The notes under the pieces: generated by a model | Told to the model about the DNA's origin: nothing | Database searches by the model: none | Seen by the model: only the letters and a program-made list of their open reading frames with translations | NCBI RefSeq assembly: GCF_001435575.1 | Contig: NZ_AZEA01000019.1 | Coordinates: 1-43,123 of the forward strand | Direction of reading: 5' to 3' | DNA from: Lentilactobacillus sunkii DSM 19904 | GTDB lineage: Bacteria > Bacillota > Bacilli > Lactobacillales > Lactobacillaceae | Length of the DNA: 43,123 nt | Part shown: positions 28,353 to 37,758 of the stretch, piece by piece | Numbering within the stretch: position 1 is the first letter of the stretch | Layout: each line of letters starts with the position of its first letter | Translations under genes and position numbers: made by a program

Positions 28353-29453
28353 ATGGCAACTTCTGTTGTGCCACAAATCGCCGATGTTGTTATCAACATT
28401 CAAGAAATCATTCCTGTACCAGCAATTGGCTACGGGAATTTATTAATTATGACTGAACAACCAACTGCATCTGCCACTGCTGGCAGTGCTGTCGCTGGTC
28501 AATCAACTGTTGCTACCAGTTCTGCACCAGATGATTCAATTGCATCTAGCACCGGCGGCAATTACAAGGAGTACACATCACTTGATGATGTTGCGGTTGA
28601 TTATGATGAATCTTCAGCAACGTATATCAAGGCTAAAGGATACTTTGATCAATCGAATCACGGTAATTACCTGATGATTGTTCAATATCCAAAGAACAAG
28701 GCCTCAGACACATTAGCTGACTTCTTCTGGAATGGATGGTATTTTGCTGTTTTGGATAATTATGATGCTGACGTTGCGACTGAACTCGCCAATATGTTTG
28801 AAGCTAATGCCGGTAAGTTCTTATTACTTCAAGTTGAAGACTATAAGACACTACAAACCCTTGGTTCACAGAATTACACCATCGGATTACAGCACCCTGC
28901 AAACGAACCGCTGGATGCTGGGTTGGTTGGTTCCGTGGCCTCTTTAACTGTCGGGTCCCAAACCTGGAAGTTCAAGAACGTTGCTGGTGTCACACCACAG
29001 AAGTATAACAACACCGACTTTACAGCTATGAAGAAAGCCCACGTGATTGTGTACTTCACCACGACTGGTAGTTCCGTAGGTGAGACTTCTGAAGGTTTCA
29101 CATTATCAGGCGAGTACATTGATAACCTGCATGGCGAGATCTGGATCAAGGTTGAAATGCGTAATCGAATTCAAGCGCGATTGCAGGATCCAACTACCGG
29201 CAAGATTTCATATGACAAAGTCGGTATTGACATTCTGGAACAAATTGTTCGAGATGTTTTAAGCGATGCTTGGAATAACAGCATTATCTTGACTGGAACT
29301 GACGGAAAAGGTGCTTACGATACTAGTTTTGGAACTCGTGAGCAGCAGTCAACCACTGATATCTTGGCCCGTGCCTATAACGGTGGAACATTCTGGTATA
29401 CCCGTTCTGGCGCTATTCATGATGTCACTATCAACGGCTCAGTGATGAACTAG
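28353..29453 (+). CDS. Tail sheath-like protein (DUF3383)
   Basis: A 366-residue protein of the DUF3383 type, the contractile sheath of a group of Gram-positive myophages. Visible are VVINIQEIIPVPAIGYGN at the start, YKEYTSLDDVAVDYDESSAT near 70-90 as in sheath proteins, and WIKVEMRNRIQARLQDP with DKVGIDILEQIV towards the end. A Ser/Thr/Ala-rich insert (residues 35-68) is probably an exposed loop. With the tube gene next, it marks the virion as contractile-tailed. Confidence 0.85.
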   Translation: MATSVVPQIADVVINIQEIIPVPAIGYGNLLIMTEQPTASATAGSAVAGQSTVATSSAPDDSIASSTGGNYKEYTSLDDVAVDYDESSATYIKAKGYFDQSNHGNYLMIVQYPKNKASDTLADFFWNGWYFAVLDNYDADVATELANMFEANAGKFLLLQVEDYKTLQTLGSQNYTIGLQHPANEPLDAGLVGSVASLTVGSQTWKFKNVAGVTPQKYNNTDFTAMKKAHVIVYFTTTGSSVGETSEGFTLSGEYIDNLHGEIWIKVEMRNRIQARLQDPTTGKISYDKVGIDILEQIVRDVLSDAWNNSIILTGTDGKGAYDTSFGTREQQSTTDILARAYNGGTFWYTRSGAIHDVTINGSVMN

Positions 29454-29465
29454 GAGGGAAACATA

Positions 29466-29888
29466 ATGCAAAATAATGATAATTCAGGCTTGATGAGTAT
29501 TTACAACGCCAAAAATGTCTCAATCATTGTTGACAGTACGTCCCTCTTTGGGTTCCAAGCTGGTGATATGGTTAGCTGGACTCAAGCGGAAGATAACGTC
29601 AACTTGGTAATTGATGCCCAAGGCACTGGTACCGGTTCAGAATCTAATGATAAGCACGGTACCGTAACCATTCATCTGTCTCAAGCATCACCAAAGATGA
29701 AGGACTTAAATGATTTGTTGGCAGCATCAAAGTACTTCTCATTCACTGCCAAATCTGACAACGAAATGATTGAATCAAAACATTCATGGGTAACTAAAGC
29801 GCCCGATGGTTCATTCTCAAACACTTTAACCGCTCGTGATTGGGGACTGACTTGTGTAAACCTCGGTTACACAGTACTGACAGCTTAA
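29466..29888 (+). CDS. Tail tube protein (DUF3277-like)
   Basis: A 140-residue strand-rich protein (starts MQNNDNSGLMSIYNAKNVSI) resembling DUF3277 tail tube proteins that build the inner tube under the sheath: FGFQAGDMVSWTQAEDNV near 28-45 and HSWVTKAPDGSFSNTLTARD near 105-125. It follows the sheath gene and is followed by a strong hairpin terminator, typical for a highly expressed tube gene. Confidence 0.82.
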   Translation: MQNNDNSGLMSIYNAKNVSIIVDSTSLFGFQAGDMVSWTQAEDNVNLVIDAQGTGTGSESNDKHGTVTIHLSQASPKMKDLNDLLAASKYFSFTAKSDNEMIESKHSWVTKAPDGSFSNTLTARDWGLTCVNLGYTVLTA

Positions 29889-29897
29889 TAATTTAGT

Positions 29898-29940
29898 TAC
29901 TCAAAAAGGACTGCTATTTCGATAGCGGTCCTTTTGAGTA
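29898..29940. terminator. Long bidirectional hairpin terminator after the tail tube
   Basis: TACTC, A-run and GGACTGCTAT pair with ATAGCGGTCC, T-run and GAGTA around a TTCG tetraloop: about 19 bp with one bulged A and one G-T pair. A and T runs lie within the stem, so it can act in both directions. It probably lowers expression of the chaperone and tape measure genes relative to sheath and tube. Confidence 0.85.
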
Positions 29941-29975
29941 CATACAAATATAAAAAATAAATGGAGGAATTCATC

Positions 29976-30326
29976 ATGACAGAAACAAAGAAGACTACCG
30001 CAACTAACGACGTAAAGGTTCGTTTACGTCAACATAAATTCACATTTGAAAGTGCACCACTGAAAGCTGACGGAACCGTCGACGAAGCCAACAAGAAGGA
30101 AATTTCAGTTACTGAACAATTCCCAGGGCGTCGTGACGCCGTGGCCATTCTCGATGATGCCCGCGGTGCGGCGGGGATCGTTCGTGAAAGCAACTTCCTG
30201 GATGCTATTTTTGACAAGAAAAGCAACATTTTGATTGAACCTCAAACTCTGGGTTGGGAATATTTCGATACTCATACCGGCTTGGGTGACTTCTACGTCG
30301 AAACACTTTCCTTTCTTCAAGGCTAG
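29976..30326 (+). CDS. Tail assembly chaperone (gpG-like)
   Basis: A 116-residue protein (starts MTETKKTTATNDVKVRLRQH) just before the tape measure gene, the usual place of the G-type chaperone that coats the tape measure during tail assembly. The ATG at 29976 is 8 bases after GGAGG. Near its end the second frame opens in overlap, and the run CTTTCCTTTCTT (30306-30317) lies just before the stop, so part of the ribosomes probably shift to make the longer form. Confidence 0.78.
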   Translation: MTETKKTTATNDVKVRLRQHKFTFESAPLKADGTVDEANKKEISVTEQFPGRRDAVAILDDARGAAGIVRESNFLDAIFDKKSNILIEPQTLGWEYFDTHTGLGDFYVETLSFLQG

Positions 30327-30540
30327 TTTTGGGGAAGCCAATACGTTTCTGGCTGAAAAAATGGCTCAAGACGATGAGACCTATTGGTACATTCATGAAG
30401 CTTTGGGTGTGGAGTTAGATCAATTAGAGAACGCAACTGCAACTGAGTTAGCCTACTACATCAAGTTAGCAGATCTGCACTATAAGCGATTGCAAAACGT
30501 AACGGCCAGTGGAGTTAACACCGGCCTTTTTGGTAAGTAA
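30316..30540 (+). CDS. Frameshift extension of the tail chaperone (gpT-like part)
   Basis: An open frame in +1 to the chaperone gene, encoding about 74 residues (FKASFGEANTFLAEKMAQDD and on, helical), and ending just before the tape measure gene. It has no ribosome site for its own start; the upstream TTG at 30235 is unsupported. A +1 shift at TTT-C (30312-30315), where Phe tRNA can re-pair from TTT to TTC, would give a fusion of about 187 residues. A -2 shift would lead to the same frame. Start given is the first codon after the proposed shift. Confidence 0.65.
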   Translation, partial: FKASFGEANTFLAEKMAQDDETYWYIHEALGVELDQLENATATELAYYIKLADLHYKRLQNVTASGVNTGLFGK

Positions 30541-30551
30541 GGGGTGAGAAG

Positions 30552-33500
30552 ATGGCTGGCAATTTAATGCGGGATGAAGGAATCGGCATTCGTTTTGAGA
30601 GTGACCTCGCCCCTTTAATCAAAGCAAACGATTTAACTGACAAATTGGTTGATAAATGGGCAATTATCAACCGTGAACTCTCTAAATCAGGGGACACAAC
30701 TAGTTTCAGTCGAGGGATGGCCCGTTCCAATGATCAAATCAAACGTAATATCGACTCCACTGGTCGGTTACGCTCTCAAATTAATGAAACTACCAGTGAT
30801 ATGCGGCGAATGGGCAACCAAGGCAGTAATGCAATGAACCAGGTTGCTCATGACGGATCAGCACTTGGCCGTACGTACTCTTCAGTAAAAGACAAAGCGT
30901 CTGGTATGTGGCGTAAGGTCAACGACAGTGAAGCGGCACGAAAGACCAATGCTGATCTTAACAAAGTTCAAGATAATTTATCACAAGTTGGAAATTCTGC
31001 GAAGAAGTCTAGCAATCGGGTGTCTGAATCGCAACGCAAGACTCGTAGTGAGACTGAACGGACTACAACAAGTTTCGGCCGATTAAGAAATGCCGGCAGT
31101 CGCCTGGCTAACATGGGTAATACAATTGCTTTAGCAATGCTGCCGGTTGCGGCTGCCTTCAAGAAATCAGCTGACGAAGCAACTGAGCTTGAAAACCGTT
31201 ACAAGACAATTCAGAACTTACTCCACACCGGTGGTGAGTCAGCTGCGGCTTCTAAAGCACAGTCAAAGGCAATGGCCAAGGAGAATAATGGCTTTGCTTT
31301 GCAGTACGGTGTTTCGCCAACTGAAATGGCCAAAGGTGGCGAAGAACTTGTTCGTCGTGGTTATTCTGGCGCACAGGAACTGGCATCACATAAGTACTTC
31401 TTACAAGCTGCACGTGCATCTGGTGACTCATACAACTCTGTTGTGGGTTATGGTGCACCAGCACTTGAGCAGTTTGGATACAAGACAAAGGCTGGTAATT
31501 CTCGCAAGAAAATGGCAGCTTATACCAAGATGGTGTTGAACCAAATGGCATATGGTGCCGACCTTTCTGCCACCAACTTTAGCGGCATGGGTGAATCGTT
31601 AAAGTATGCGGGAGCTACTGCGAAGAGTGGTAATCAATCACTTGCCAGCACCATCTCTGATATTGGTGTGCTTTCCAACAATGGGCAAGACGGTTCAATT
31701 GCCGGAACCGGCTTAAAGAAAGTGATTAACTCTTTACTCGCTCCTTCAAGCGGTCCCAAAGGACAAGGTGCTCAAGCATTGAAATCCCTCGGGCTCACCC
31801 CGGATGATTTACGGGATTCCAAAGGCAACTTGATGTCGTTGGACAAAGAATTCCAGTTACTTAATAGTCATATGACCGGTATGAACGGGACTCAAAAAGC
31901 CACTATCTTCCACAAGTTATTTGGAGCAACTGGACAAGAGTCTGCTTTGATTTTGTCGGCAAATGTTAAACAAATGAAGGACTTGGATTCTCAAGTTGCC
32001 CGTGCTCCAAAGTATGGTAAAAATGGTTATATCCAGAATCTTGCACAAAAGAACATGTCATCATGGCAAAACCAAATTGATGTGTTTAAGCAACATCTGA
32101 ATGTTATGGGCTTGGACTTTACCAAGACTGTTCTCCCGGGATTTACCAAGTTGCTTTCTGTTGGTAATAAGTTTTTAGGTGCCTTAATTAAAATGCCTGA
32201 ACCAGTTAAGAAGTTGGTGGGGTATACGACTGCTGTTGCTAGTGGGCTAGCAGTTGCTTATACAACATCAAAATTGTTTAAGAAGGGATTCAACTGGTTA
32301 AACGGAACTTCCTCTGGGACCACTGTTGCCAACCGAGCAACCGACGTTGTGGAAGATGGTTTGGGAGAGGCTACTCGTACTGGAACAACTCATTATTCGG
32401 GTGGCAGTTTAGCCAACTTACCAAGCAAGTTGAATAATGCCACTTCTATACACACTGGTATTGGTAAGATGGCGGCGGTTGGAACTGGTTTAAGTATTGG
32501 TGTTAGTGCGGTATCGGCAATTCACGATGGACTTGATTCTAAAAAGGGTGGTCGAGAAATGTGGTCAGCCGGTGGTCAAGCTGCCGGAGCCGGAGTCGGC
32601 TTAGCACTTAGTGCTGGTAATCCGGTAGCTGCGGCAATTGGTGCATCGATTGGTGGGAGTATTGGTACTGCTTTTGCAGATTCCCCTGCAGTAAAGCAGC
32701 TGGGTACTTATCTAAAAAGCATTGATACGATTGAGTCGAGTAATCAATCTACGAGTGATCATGGTAATAATCACACTTATGGAAATCATACTCAGCAAGC
32801 TCAATATGGACAGAATGTTCAACATACTAAGTCGCGACGAGGATTGACTGATGTTTACAGTACTGGATTGACAACTGGCGGCAATACTCATAAATCTAAA
32901 TCAGCCCCGCGCAAATTGACCTTGGCAGATAACATTGCTTCAATGCAGGCGGCAAGTAATGCCAACTTTAAGAAAATGGCTGGAGATTCCTGGGGCTTTA
33001 TCAGCAAGTCACTTTCTCTTGAGAAAAAAGCGAATAGTGAATGGGCATCAAGTACCAGCAAGAGTTACAGCGCCGTCAGCAACACGTATCGACGGCTTGA
33101 CACACTTGCTCAAAAGTATGCTGGTAAGCAGGAAGCCACGAACAAGAAGAACCTATCCTATCTTGAAAAGAATGGGTTACTAACTAAAGCACAAGCTCAA
33201 AATGATTACAAGACCACTAAAGGCTATTACAGCAAACGATTGTCAGCTTTGCATTCAAACATCAATAGTTTAATTAACGATGACAAGAGTGGTGGCAAGA
33301 AGCGAATAGCTGACATTCAAAGGGTCAACGCTGAAATTCTTTCGTTAACCGATAAAGGCGGACAGAAACAGAAAACGTTACTTTCACAGCTGAATAATCG
33401 TTCACGAAGACTAACTGTGGCCGGATATGGAAAGATTATCAGTGAGAGCGACCACGCCTATAAGAAGACGACTTCAAACGCCAAGAAACAATACAACACT

Positions 33501-36380
33501 GAAGTGAAGAGTGCCAACGATCGATACAAGAAGGCTGTTTCGATTGCAAGGAATACCAAAGGACTTTCGGCATCTCAACGGGCAACCATTATTTCCAATG
33601 CAAAAAAGCAGAAAAATTCATCGGTTGCTAATGCCAAGACTCAATACAGTGGCACATTGAAGTGGGCAAGGCAACAACGCAGAGATGTTGTTAAACAGGC
33701 TCAGATTGAAGCAGGATCAGCCAAGGATGCCTTCAGTAAAGCTGCCAAGGACGTTGGTAATAGTATTCCTGCCCTGATTACGCAGAATTTGAAGATTGGT
33801 TTGTCTACTGCAAACCCGAAATTTCATTCTGGTGACCTGACTAATAATATTGCTAAAAATAATGGTCGATCCAATGCTGGTTCAACTGGATCACCAAAAC
33901 GTCCAAAGTCATATAAAGGCCCATACAACGGAGCTGACCTGACTAAGTTCGCTACTCACGCAAATGGTGGCAAGATTAGTCGTACACAGACGGCCCTTGT
34001 TGGTGAAGGTGGCCCTGAGTTGGCATATACAGTCCGCGGTAAGAATGCACGCCTATTGGGTGTCAATGGTCCTCAAATGGCTCGATTAAAGCCTGGGGAA
34101 CATATCCTTAACGCCATGTCTACTAGACGGGTATTGGCTGGTAATTATGGTCAATCACTGCCTGGATATGCTCAAGGAACAAATGGCTTGAAAGCTTCGT
34201 CAGTGGGTAGAACCATGAGCAGGGCTTCGAATGACACGACCAAGTCAACTCACAAAATGAAGCGGAATACCCTTAAAGACTTTGATTCTATGCAAAAAGG
34301 AAGCACTGCTTCACTCTCAAAGCTTTCTAAGCATAACCGATCATCGTGGGGCGGTATTTCGTCCAAAACGGGTCACTACACCAATAACATCCGTAAGAGT
34401 TCTGTAAAAGATTTTGACTCGATGCAAAAAGGCGTACAAGGTCAAATGAATCAACTGCGTAAAGGTGTAACTAATGCTGCAGATGATACGGCGGTTGGCT
34501 TTGGCCACGCCCTGGGGCGGATGGACAATTACGCACATAAAGCGATGTCCAACACCATCAGCCAACTCAACAAAGGGATCAAAGGAATTGATAAGTCTCT
34601 TGGTCAATTTGGTGGTAATAACTCCGTCATTAATCCAATCCATTACGCGGCTGGATCAAACGGACAATTAACCGAAGACCAAATTGCAATGGTCAACGAT
34701 GCCCCTTCTGGTCCACGACAAGAAGGAATTGTTCGCGGTGGGCAATTATATGCACCCAAGGGCAACAACCGTGTCCTTGGTCTTCAGCGCGGTGATGCTG
34801 TACTGAATGGTAGTCAGATGCAACGGCTGATGCGTTCAAATGGTATTACTCACTATGCCAAAGGTTCTGGCGTTTCTGATAGTGCACTACGTAGTATTGC
34901 TAAAACAAATGCCAAGAATCCAGCATCATTCTGGAATAAGAACTTCAATGTAAATGTTAAAGTTCAAGGCCCCGACTTGCAGAAAGGTATTACAAAGACC
35001 GCCAAGTCAGGGATGACCAAATATGGTGTTCCATGGGCAAATGCTGGGTGGAATGTCATAGAAGGACTCATTCAGAATACCGTGTCATCAAACGCTGGTA
35101 TGGTTAAGGCCATGAAGAAGTATGGCGCTGGTCATCCATATGTTTGGGGTGGAAGTGGTCCTGACAATTTCGATTGTTCCGGACTGGTTATGTATGCTCT
35201 TAAACATGCTTATGGTATTTCTGTTCCTCACAATTCAGGCGCCCAATACAGTGACACTAGCGTTTTCAAGCACATTAGTCCAAGTAGTGCTGAACCTGGT
35301 GATGCTCTGTTCTGGGGTCCAGGAGAACACGTTGGAATTTATGAAGGCCATGGGAAATATTATTCAGCATTTAGTGACACACCGCCTCACGGTCATCCAC
35401 AAATTGGGTCATACCCAGTTCATGGATACGGCGGAACTGGTCAGCTACTTGCAGCCAGAATCAAAGGTGTCCCAAGTGGTGCTTCAAATAAGAAGGCTTC
35501 CAAGGGAAATCCATTGGCTCGCCTTTTCAAGAAAGAAATTGGAAACAAGGCTTTAAAGTGGGTTGAAAACAACCTGGAAGTATCCGGTGGAAGCTTCGGT
35601 GGACAAATGGGCGGTAGTTCGATCACGAAAGCCATGATTGAAAAGGCTGAGCAAGTCATGAAGATTCCTCAAAGTATTCGTGGAAAGATTATGTCGAATA
35701 TTCTGAAAGTTGCCATGTCTGAAACTGGGAATACCAATGAGATGCAAAAAATTCATGATATAAACTCTGCCAGTGGTAATCCTGCAGGTGGGCCATTGCA
35801 GTTTACTAAGTCAACTTTTAATACCTTTGCTGTACCTGGTCACAAGAACTGGGCTAGCCCTTATGATCAAGTACTCGCATATTTGAACAATAGTCAGTAT
35901 CGCACTGCAGCGGGCATGACAACCATTAGAGGAACAACTAAATTCGATTGGTTAAATTCTGGGCCACATGGGCATCCACGTTTTGCAAAAGGTGGCATTC
36001 CAAAGACGAACCGGGCTTCATTAGTAGGCGAAAGAGGTGCTGAGCTATTTATGCCAAGCGTGTCAGGTCGTGTGTTTACGGCTAAAGATACCGCAAATAT
36101 GGCATATAACATGGCGAAGGCTTCTTTAAATGTCATGAAGATGCTTCGAGAGCTTGATGCCGTAATCCGTAGGCCATCGACAGTTCCTACAAGAAATCGA
36201 CGATCCATTCCGGCTGGTTCCGCTATCCATATTGAAACCCATGACAAATTCGAGTTCCACATTGGAAGCGGTACTGATTTGAATGAACGATCAGTAGCCA
36301 AGATGATTAAGGAAGCTGTCAAACGTGAGCGTCAAAGTATGGCTCGTCAGATCATTGAACAATTTGGAGGTGCCAAGTAA
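30552..36380 (+). CDS. Tape measure protein with NlpC/P60 and transglycosylase-like domains
   Basis: A 1942-residue tail tape measure that sets tail length and is ejected into the cell. The first 200 residues are helical and charged; a phage tail minor protein region follows (about 230-520), then hydrophobic segments (about 555-575, 635-655, 675-710). Residues about 1515-1640 are an NlpC/P60 peptidase (HPYVWGGSGPDNFDCSGLV, catalytic Cys about 1541, GEHVGIY with His). Residues about 1690-1800 look like a lytic transglycosylase (VAMSETGNTNEM, GGPLQFTKSTF). Repeated GGxxxx-ALVGExGxEL modules occur near 1140 and 1820. GGGGTGAGAAG precedes the ATG. Confidence 0.93.
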   Translation: MAGNLMRDEGIGIRFESDLAPLIKANDLTDKLVDKWAIINRELSKSGDTTSFSRGMARSNDQIKRNIDSTGRLRSQINETTSDMRRMGNQGSNAMNQVAHDGSALGRTYSSVKDKASGMWRKVNDSEAARKTNADLNKVQDNLSQVGNSAKKSSNRVSESQRKTRSETERTTTSFGRLRNAGSRLANMGNTIALAMLPVAAAFKKSADEATELENRYKTIQNLLHTGGESAAASKAQSKAMAKENNGFALQYGVSPTEMAKGGEELVRRGYSGAQELASHKYFLQAARASGDSYNSVVGYGAPALEQFGYKTKAGNSRKKMAAYTKMVLNQMAYGADLSATNFSGMGESLKYAGATAKSGNQSLASTISDIGVLSNNGQDGSIAGTGLKKVINSLLAPSSGPKGQGAQALKSLGLTPDDLRDSKGNLMSLDKEFQLLNSHMTGMNGTQKATIFHKLFGATGQESALILSANVKQMKDLDSQVARAPKYGKNGYIQNLAQKNMSSWQNQIDVFKQHLNVMGLDFTKTVLPGFTKLLSVGNKFLGALIKMPEPVKKLVGYTTAVASGLAVAYTTSKLFKKGFNWLNGTSSGTTVANRATDVVEDGLGEATRTGTTHYSGGSLANLPSKLNNATSIHTGIGKMAAVGTGLSIGVSAVSAIHDGLDSKKGGREMWSAGGQAAGAGVGLALSAGNPVAAAIGASIGGSIGTAFADSPAVKQLGTYLKSIDTIESSNQSTSDHGNNHTYGNHTQQAQYGQNVQHTKSRRGLTDVYSTGLTTGGNTHKSKSAPRKLTLADNIASMQAASNANFKKMAGDSWGFISKSLSLEKKANSEWASSTSKSYSAVSNTYRRLDTLAQKYAGKQEATNKKNLSYLEKNGLLTKAQAQNDYKTTKGYYSKRLSALHSNINSLINDDKSGGKKRIADIQRVNAEILSLTDKGGQKQKTLLSQLNNRSRRLTVAGYGKIISESDHAYKKTTSNAKKQYNTEVKSANDRYKKAVSIARNTKGLSASQRATIISNAKKQKNSSVANAKTQYSGTLKWARQQRRDVVKQAQIEAGSAKDAFSKAAKDVGNSIPALITQNLKIGLSTANPKFHSGDLTNNIAKNNGRSNAGSTGSPKRPKSYKGPYNGADLTKFATHANGGKISRTQTALVGEGGPELAYTVRGKNARLLGVNGPQMARLKPGEHILNAMSTRRVLAGNYGQSLPGYAQGTNGLKASSVGRTMSRASNDTTKSTHKMKRNTLKDFDSMQKGSTASLSKLSKHNRSSWGGISSKTGHYTNNIRKSSVKDFDSMQKGVQGQMNQLRKGVTNAADDTAVGFGHALGRMDNYAHKAMSNTISQLNKGIKGIDKSLGQFGGNNSVINPIHYAAGSNGQLTEDQIAMVNDAPSGPRQEGIVRGGQLYAPKGNNRVLGLQRGDAVLNGSQMQRLMRSNGITHYAKGSGVSDSALRSIAKTNAKNPASFWNKNFNVNVKVQGPDLQKGITKTAKSGMTKYGVPWANAGWNVIEGLIQNTVSSNAGMVKAMKKYGAGHPYVWGGSGPDNFDCSGLVMYALKHAYGISVPHNSGAQYSDTSVFKHISPSSAEPGDALFWGPGEHVGIYEGHGKYYSAFSDTPPHGHPQIGSYPVHGYGGTGQLLAARIKGVPSGASNKKASKGNPLARLFKKEIGNKALKWVENNLEVSGGSFGGQMGGSSITKAMIEKAEQVMKIPQSIRGKIMSNILKVAMSETGNTNEMQKIHDINSASGNPAGGPLQFTKSTFNTFAVPGHKNWASPYDQVLAYLNNSQYRTAAGMTTIRGTTKFDWLNSGPHGHPRFAKGGIPKTNRASLVGERGAELFMPSVSGRVFTAKDTANMAYNMAKASLNVMKMLRELDAVIRRPSTVPTRNRRSIPAGSAIHIETHDKFEFHIGSGTDLNERSVAKMIKEAVKRERQSMARQIIEQFGGAK

Positions 36381-37318
36381 TGGCGAAGAAAAAGAAATCC
36401 AAATATTTGACTGATAAACAGCTTAAAAGTGCAATCAAAAAAGACAGCACCCGTGTGCAGCATGAGAGTAATCAGATTGCGAGGTTGGATAAACACATTA
36501 AGGCCGATCAAAAGAAGTATGACAAGGCATCTGGTAGTGAAAAGACATCTTTAGGTAAGCGAATCAAGAAGTATGAGGGTTCAAAGAAAGCCCATACCGC
36601 CACAAAGAAGAAATATGCTACCAAACTCAAAACCGAAAAGGCAACTTTAGCCAAGAGAAATCTGAACGCCAAAGTTGAAGCTAACAAAAACAAGCTAGCC
36701 GGCAAGATTGCTGCCAACAAACCAAAGTTCAATGTTGGTCACATGATGCTTTATCGCACGGATAATCATAGCAGTGCCCTTGTCTTTATGTCTTCAGTTC
36801 CTGAGTCAGAAGACAATACGATCCAGGTGACACCCAACGCCTTACCAAAAGGTGAACCGACAGCCACTCATTCCCAACAGCAAGAGAAAGATATTTCAAT
36901 TACTGCCCGAATTATGGGCACTGATGCCCAACAACGAACTGCCTACAACCAAATGCTTAAGTGGAAGGCAGAAGGGTGTGAGATGACGTATAAGGGGCGT
37001 ATTTACTACAAACATTGCCTCTTTACAGCCCTTCACCGAGAGTATAACAAAGACGAAACTGCCTTGACGATTACTTTTGGTTTGCAGTTTATCGATTGGT
37101 CTGAGCTTAAGACAAGCGGTAAGAGTGCCAGCAGTGGTTCGAAGAATAAAACTGAGAATAAGTCGACCGGCGTTAAGTATGTGACAACTAAAGTTGGAAC
37201 TACTTATGCCAGCCTTGCAAGTGACTACAACACAACTATCGCCAAGTTGGTTTCAATGAACCAATATAAGTCGTATGTGAATAACCTGCCAGCAGGTGTC
37301 AAAATTCGAGTTGCATAG
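36380..37318 (+). CDS. LysM tail protein (XkdP-like)
   Basis: A 312-residue protein. Residues 10-115 are a Lys-rich coiled coil; the middle (MLYRTDNHSSALVFMSSVPE and on) resembles the phage tail protein fold of the XkdP type; the end (TTKVGTTYASLASDYNTTIA, then NQYKSYVNNLPAG) is a LysM domain. In contractile tails it links the tube end and baseplate hub. Its ATG overlaps the tape measure stop (TAATG). Confidence 0.82.
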   Translation: MAKKKKSKYLTDKQLKSAIKKDSTRVQHESNQIARLDKHIKADQKKYDKASGSEKTSLGKRIKKYEGSKKAHTATKKKYATKLKTEKATLAKRNLNAKVEANKNKLAGKIAANKPKFNVGHMMLYRTDNHSSALVFMSSVPESEDNTIQVTPNALPKGEPTATHSQQQEKDISITARIMGTDAQQRTAYNQMLKWKAEGCEMTYKGRIYYKHCLFTALHREYNKDETALTITFGLQFIDWSELKTSGKSASSGSKNKTENKSTGVKYVTTKVGTTYASLASDYNTTIAKLVSMNQYKSYVNNLPAGVKIRVA

Positions 37319-37329
37319 GAGGTAATTAT

Positions 37330-37758
37330 ATGGCACTTCTAGATACTCTCGATGTAAGCCAAGAGGATTATGGTAAACCGTTTGATGTTATTCTAGGTGG
37401 CCGATTCTATGAGATGGAGATTGATCTAAACAAATTTGCAAACTTTCTGACGGCCTCTCTTTGGGATGCTGATGGCAACGCACTGGTAAACGGTGAGAAG
37501 TTGGTTATCAATCAACGTTTGTTTGCCTCGCTTAACTCAAACGATTTTCCGATTGAAGATATTGTTCCAATGGATGAATCTGATCAGGAGATAGAATGCA
37601 ATGGTGACAATTTTAACGATACAGTCAAGCTAACCTTTGACGACCGGCCGGCTGATGGTAACGGATTTGATACACCGATTGCTGATAGTAATGAGACCAG
37701 TAATGCCGATTCGGATGATGAGACTGATATTGATCTGGCAGGTGATAGCGATGAGTAA
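37330..37758 (+). CDS. Baseplate plug-like protein
   Basis: A 142-residue acidic protein. The core (residues 15-105, FDVILGGRFYEMEIDLNKFA, then NGEKLVINQRLFAS) resembles phage baseplate plug proteins that seal the tube end. The last 35 residues are a highly acidic Asp/Ser/Glu tail. The ribosome site GGAGG is good, and the stop overlaps the hub gene by 8 bases. Confidence 0.7.
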   Translation: MALLDTLDVSQEDYGKPFDVILGGRFYEMEIDLNKFANFLTASLWDADGNALVNGEKLVINQRLFASLNSNDFPIEDIVPMDESDQEIECNGDNFNDTVKLTFDDRPADGNGFDTPIADSNETSNADSDDETDIDLAGDSDE

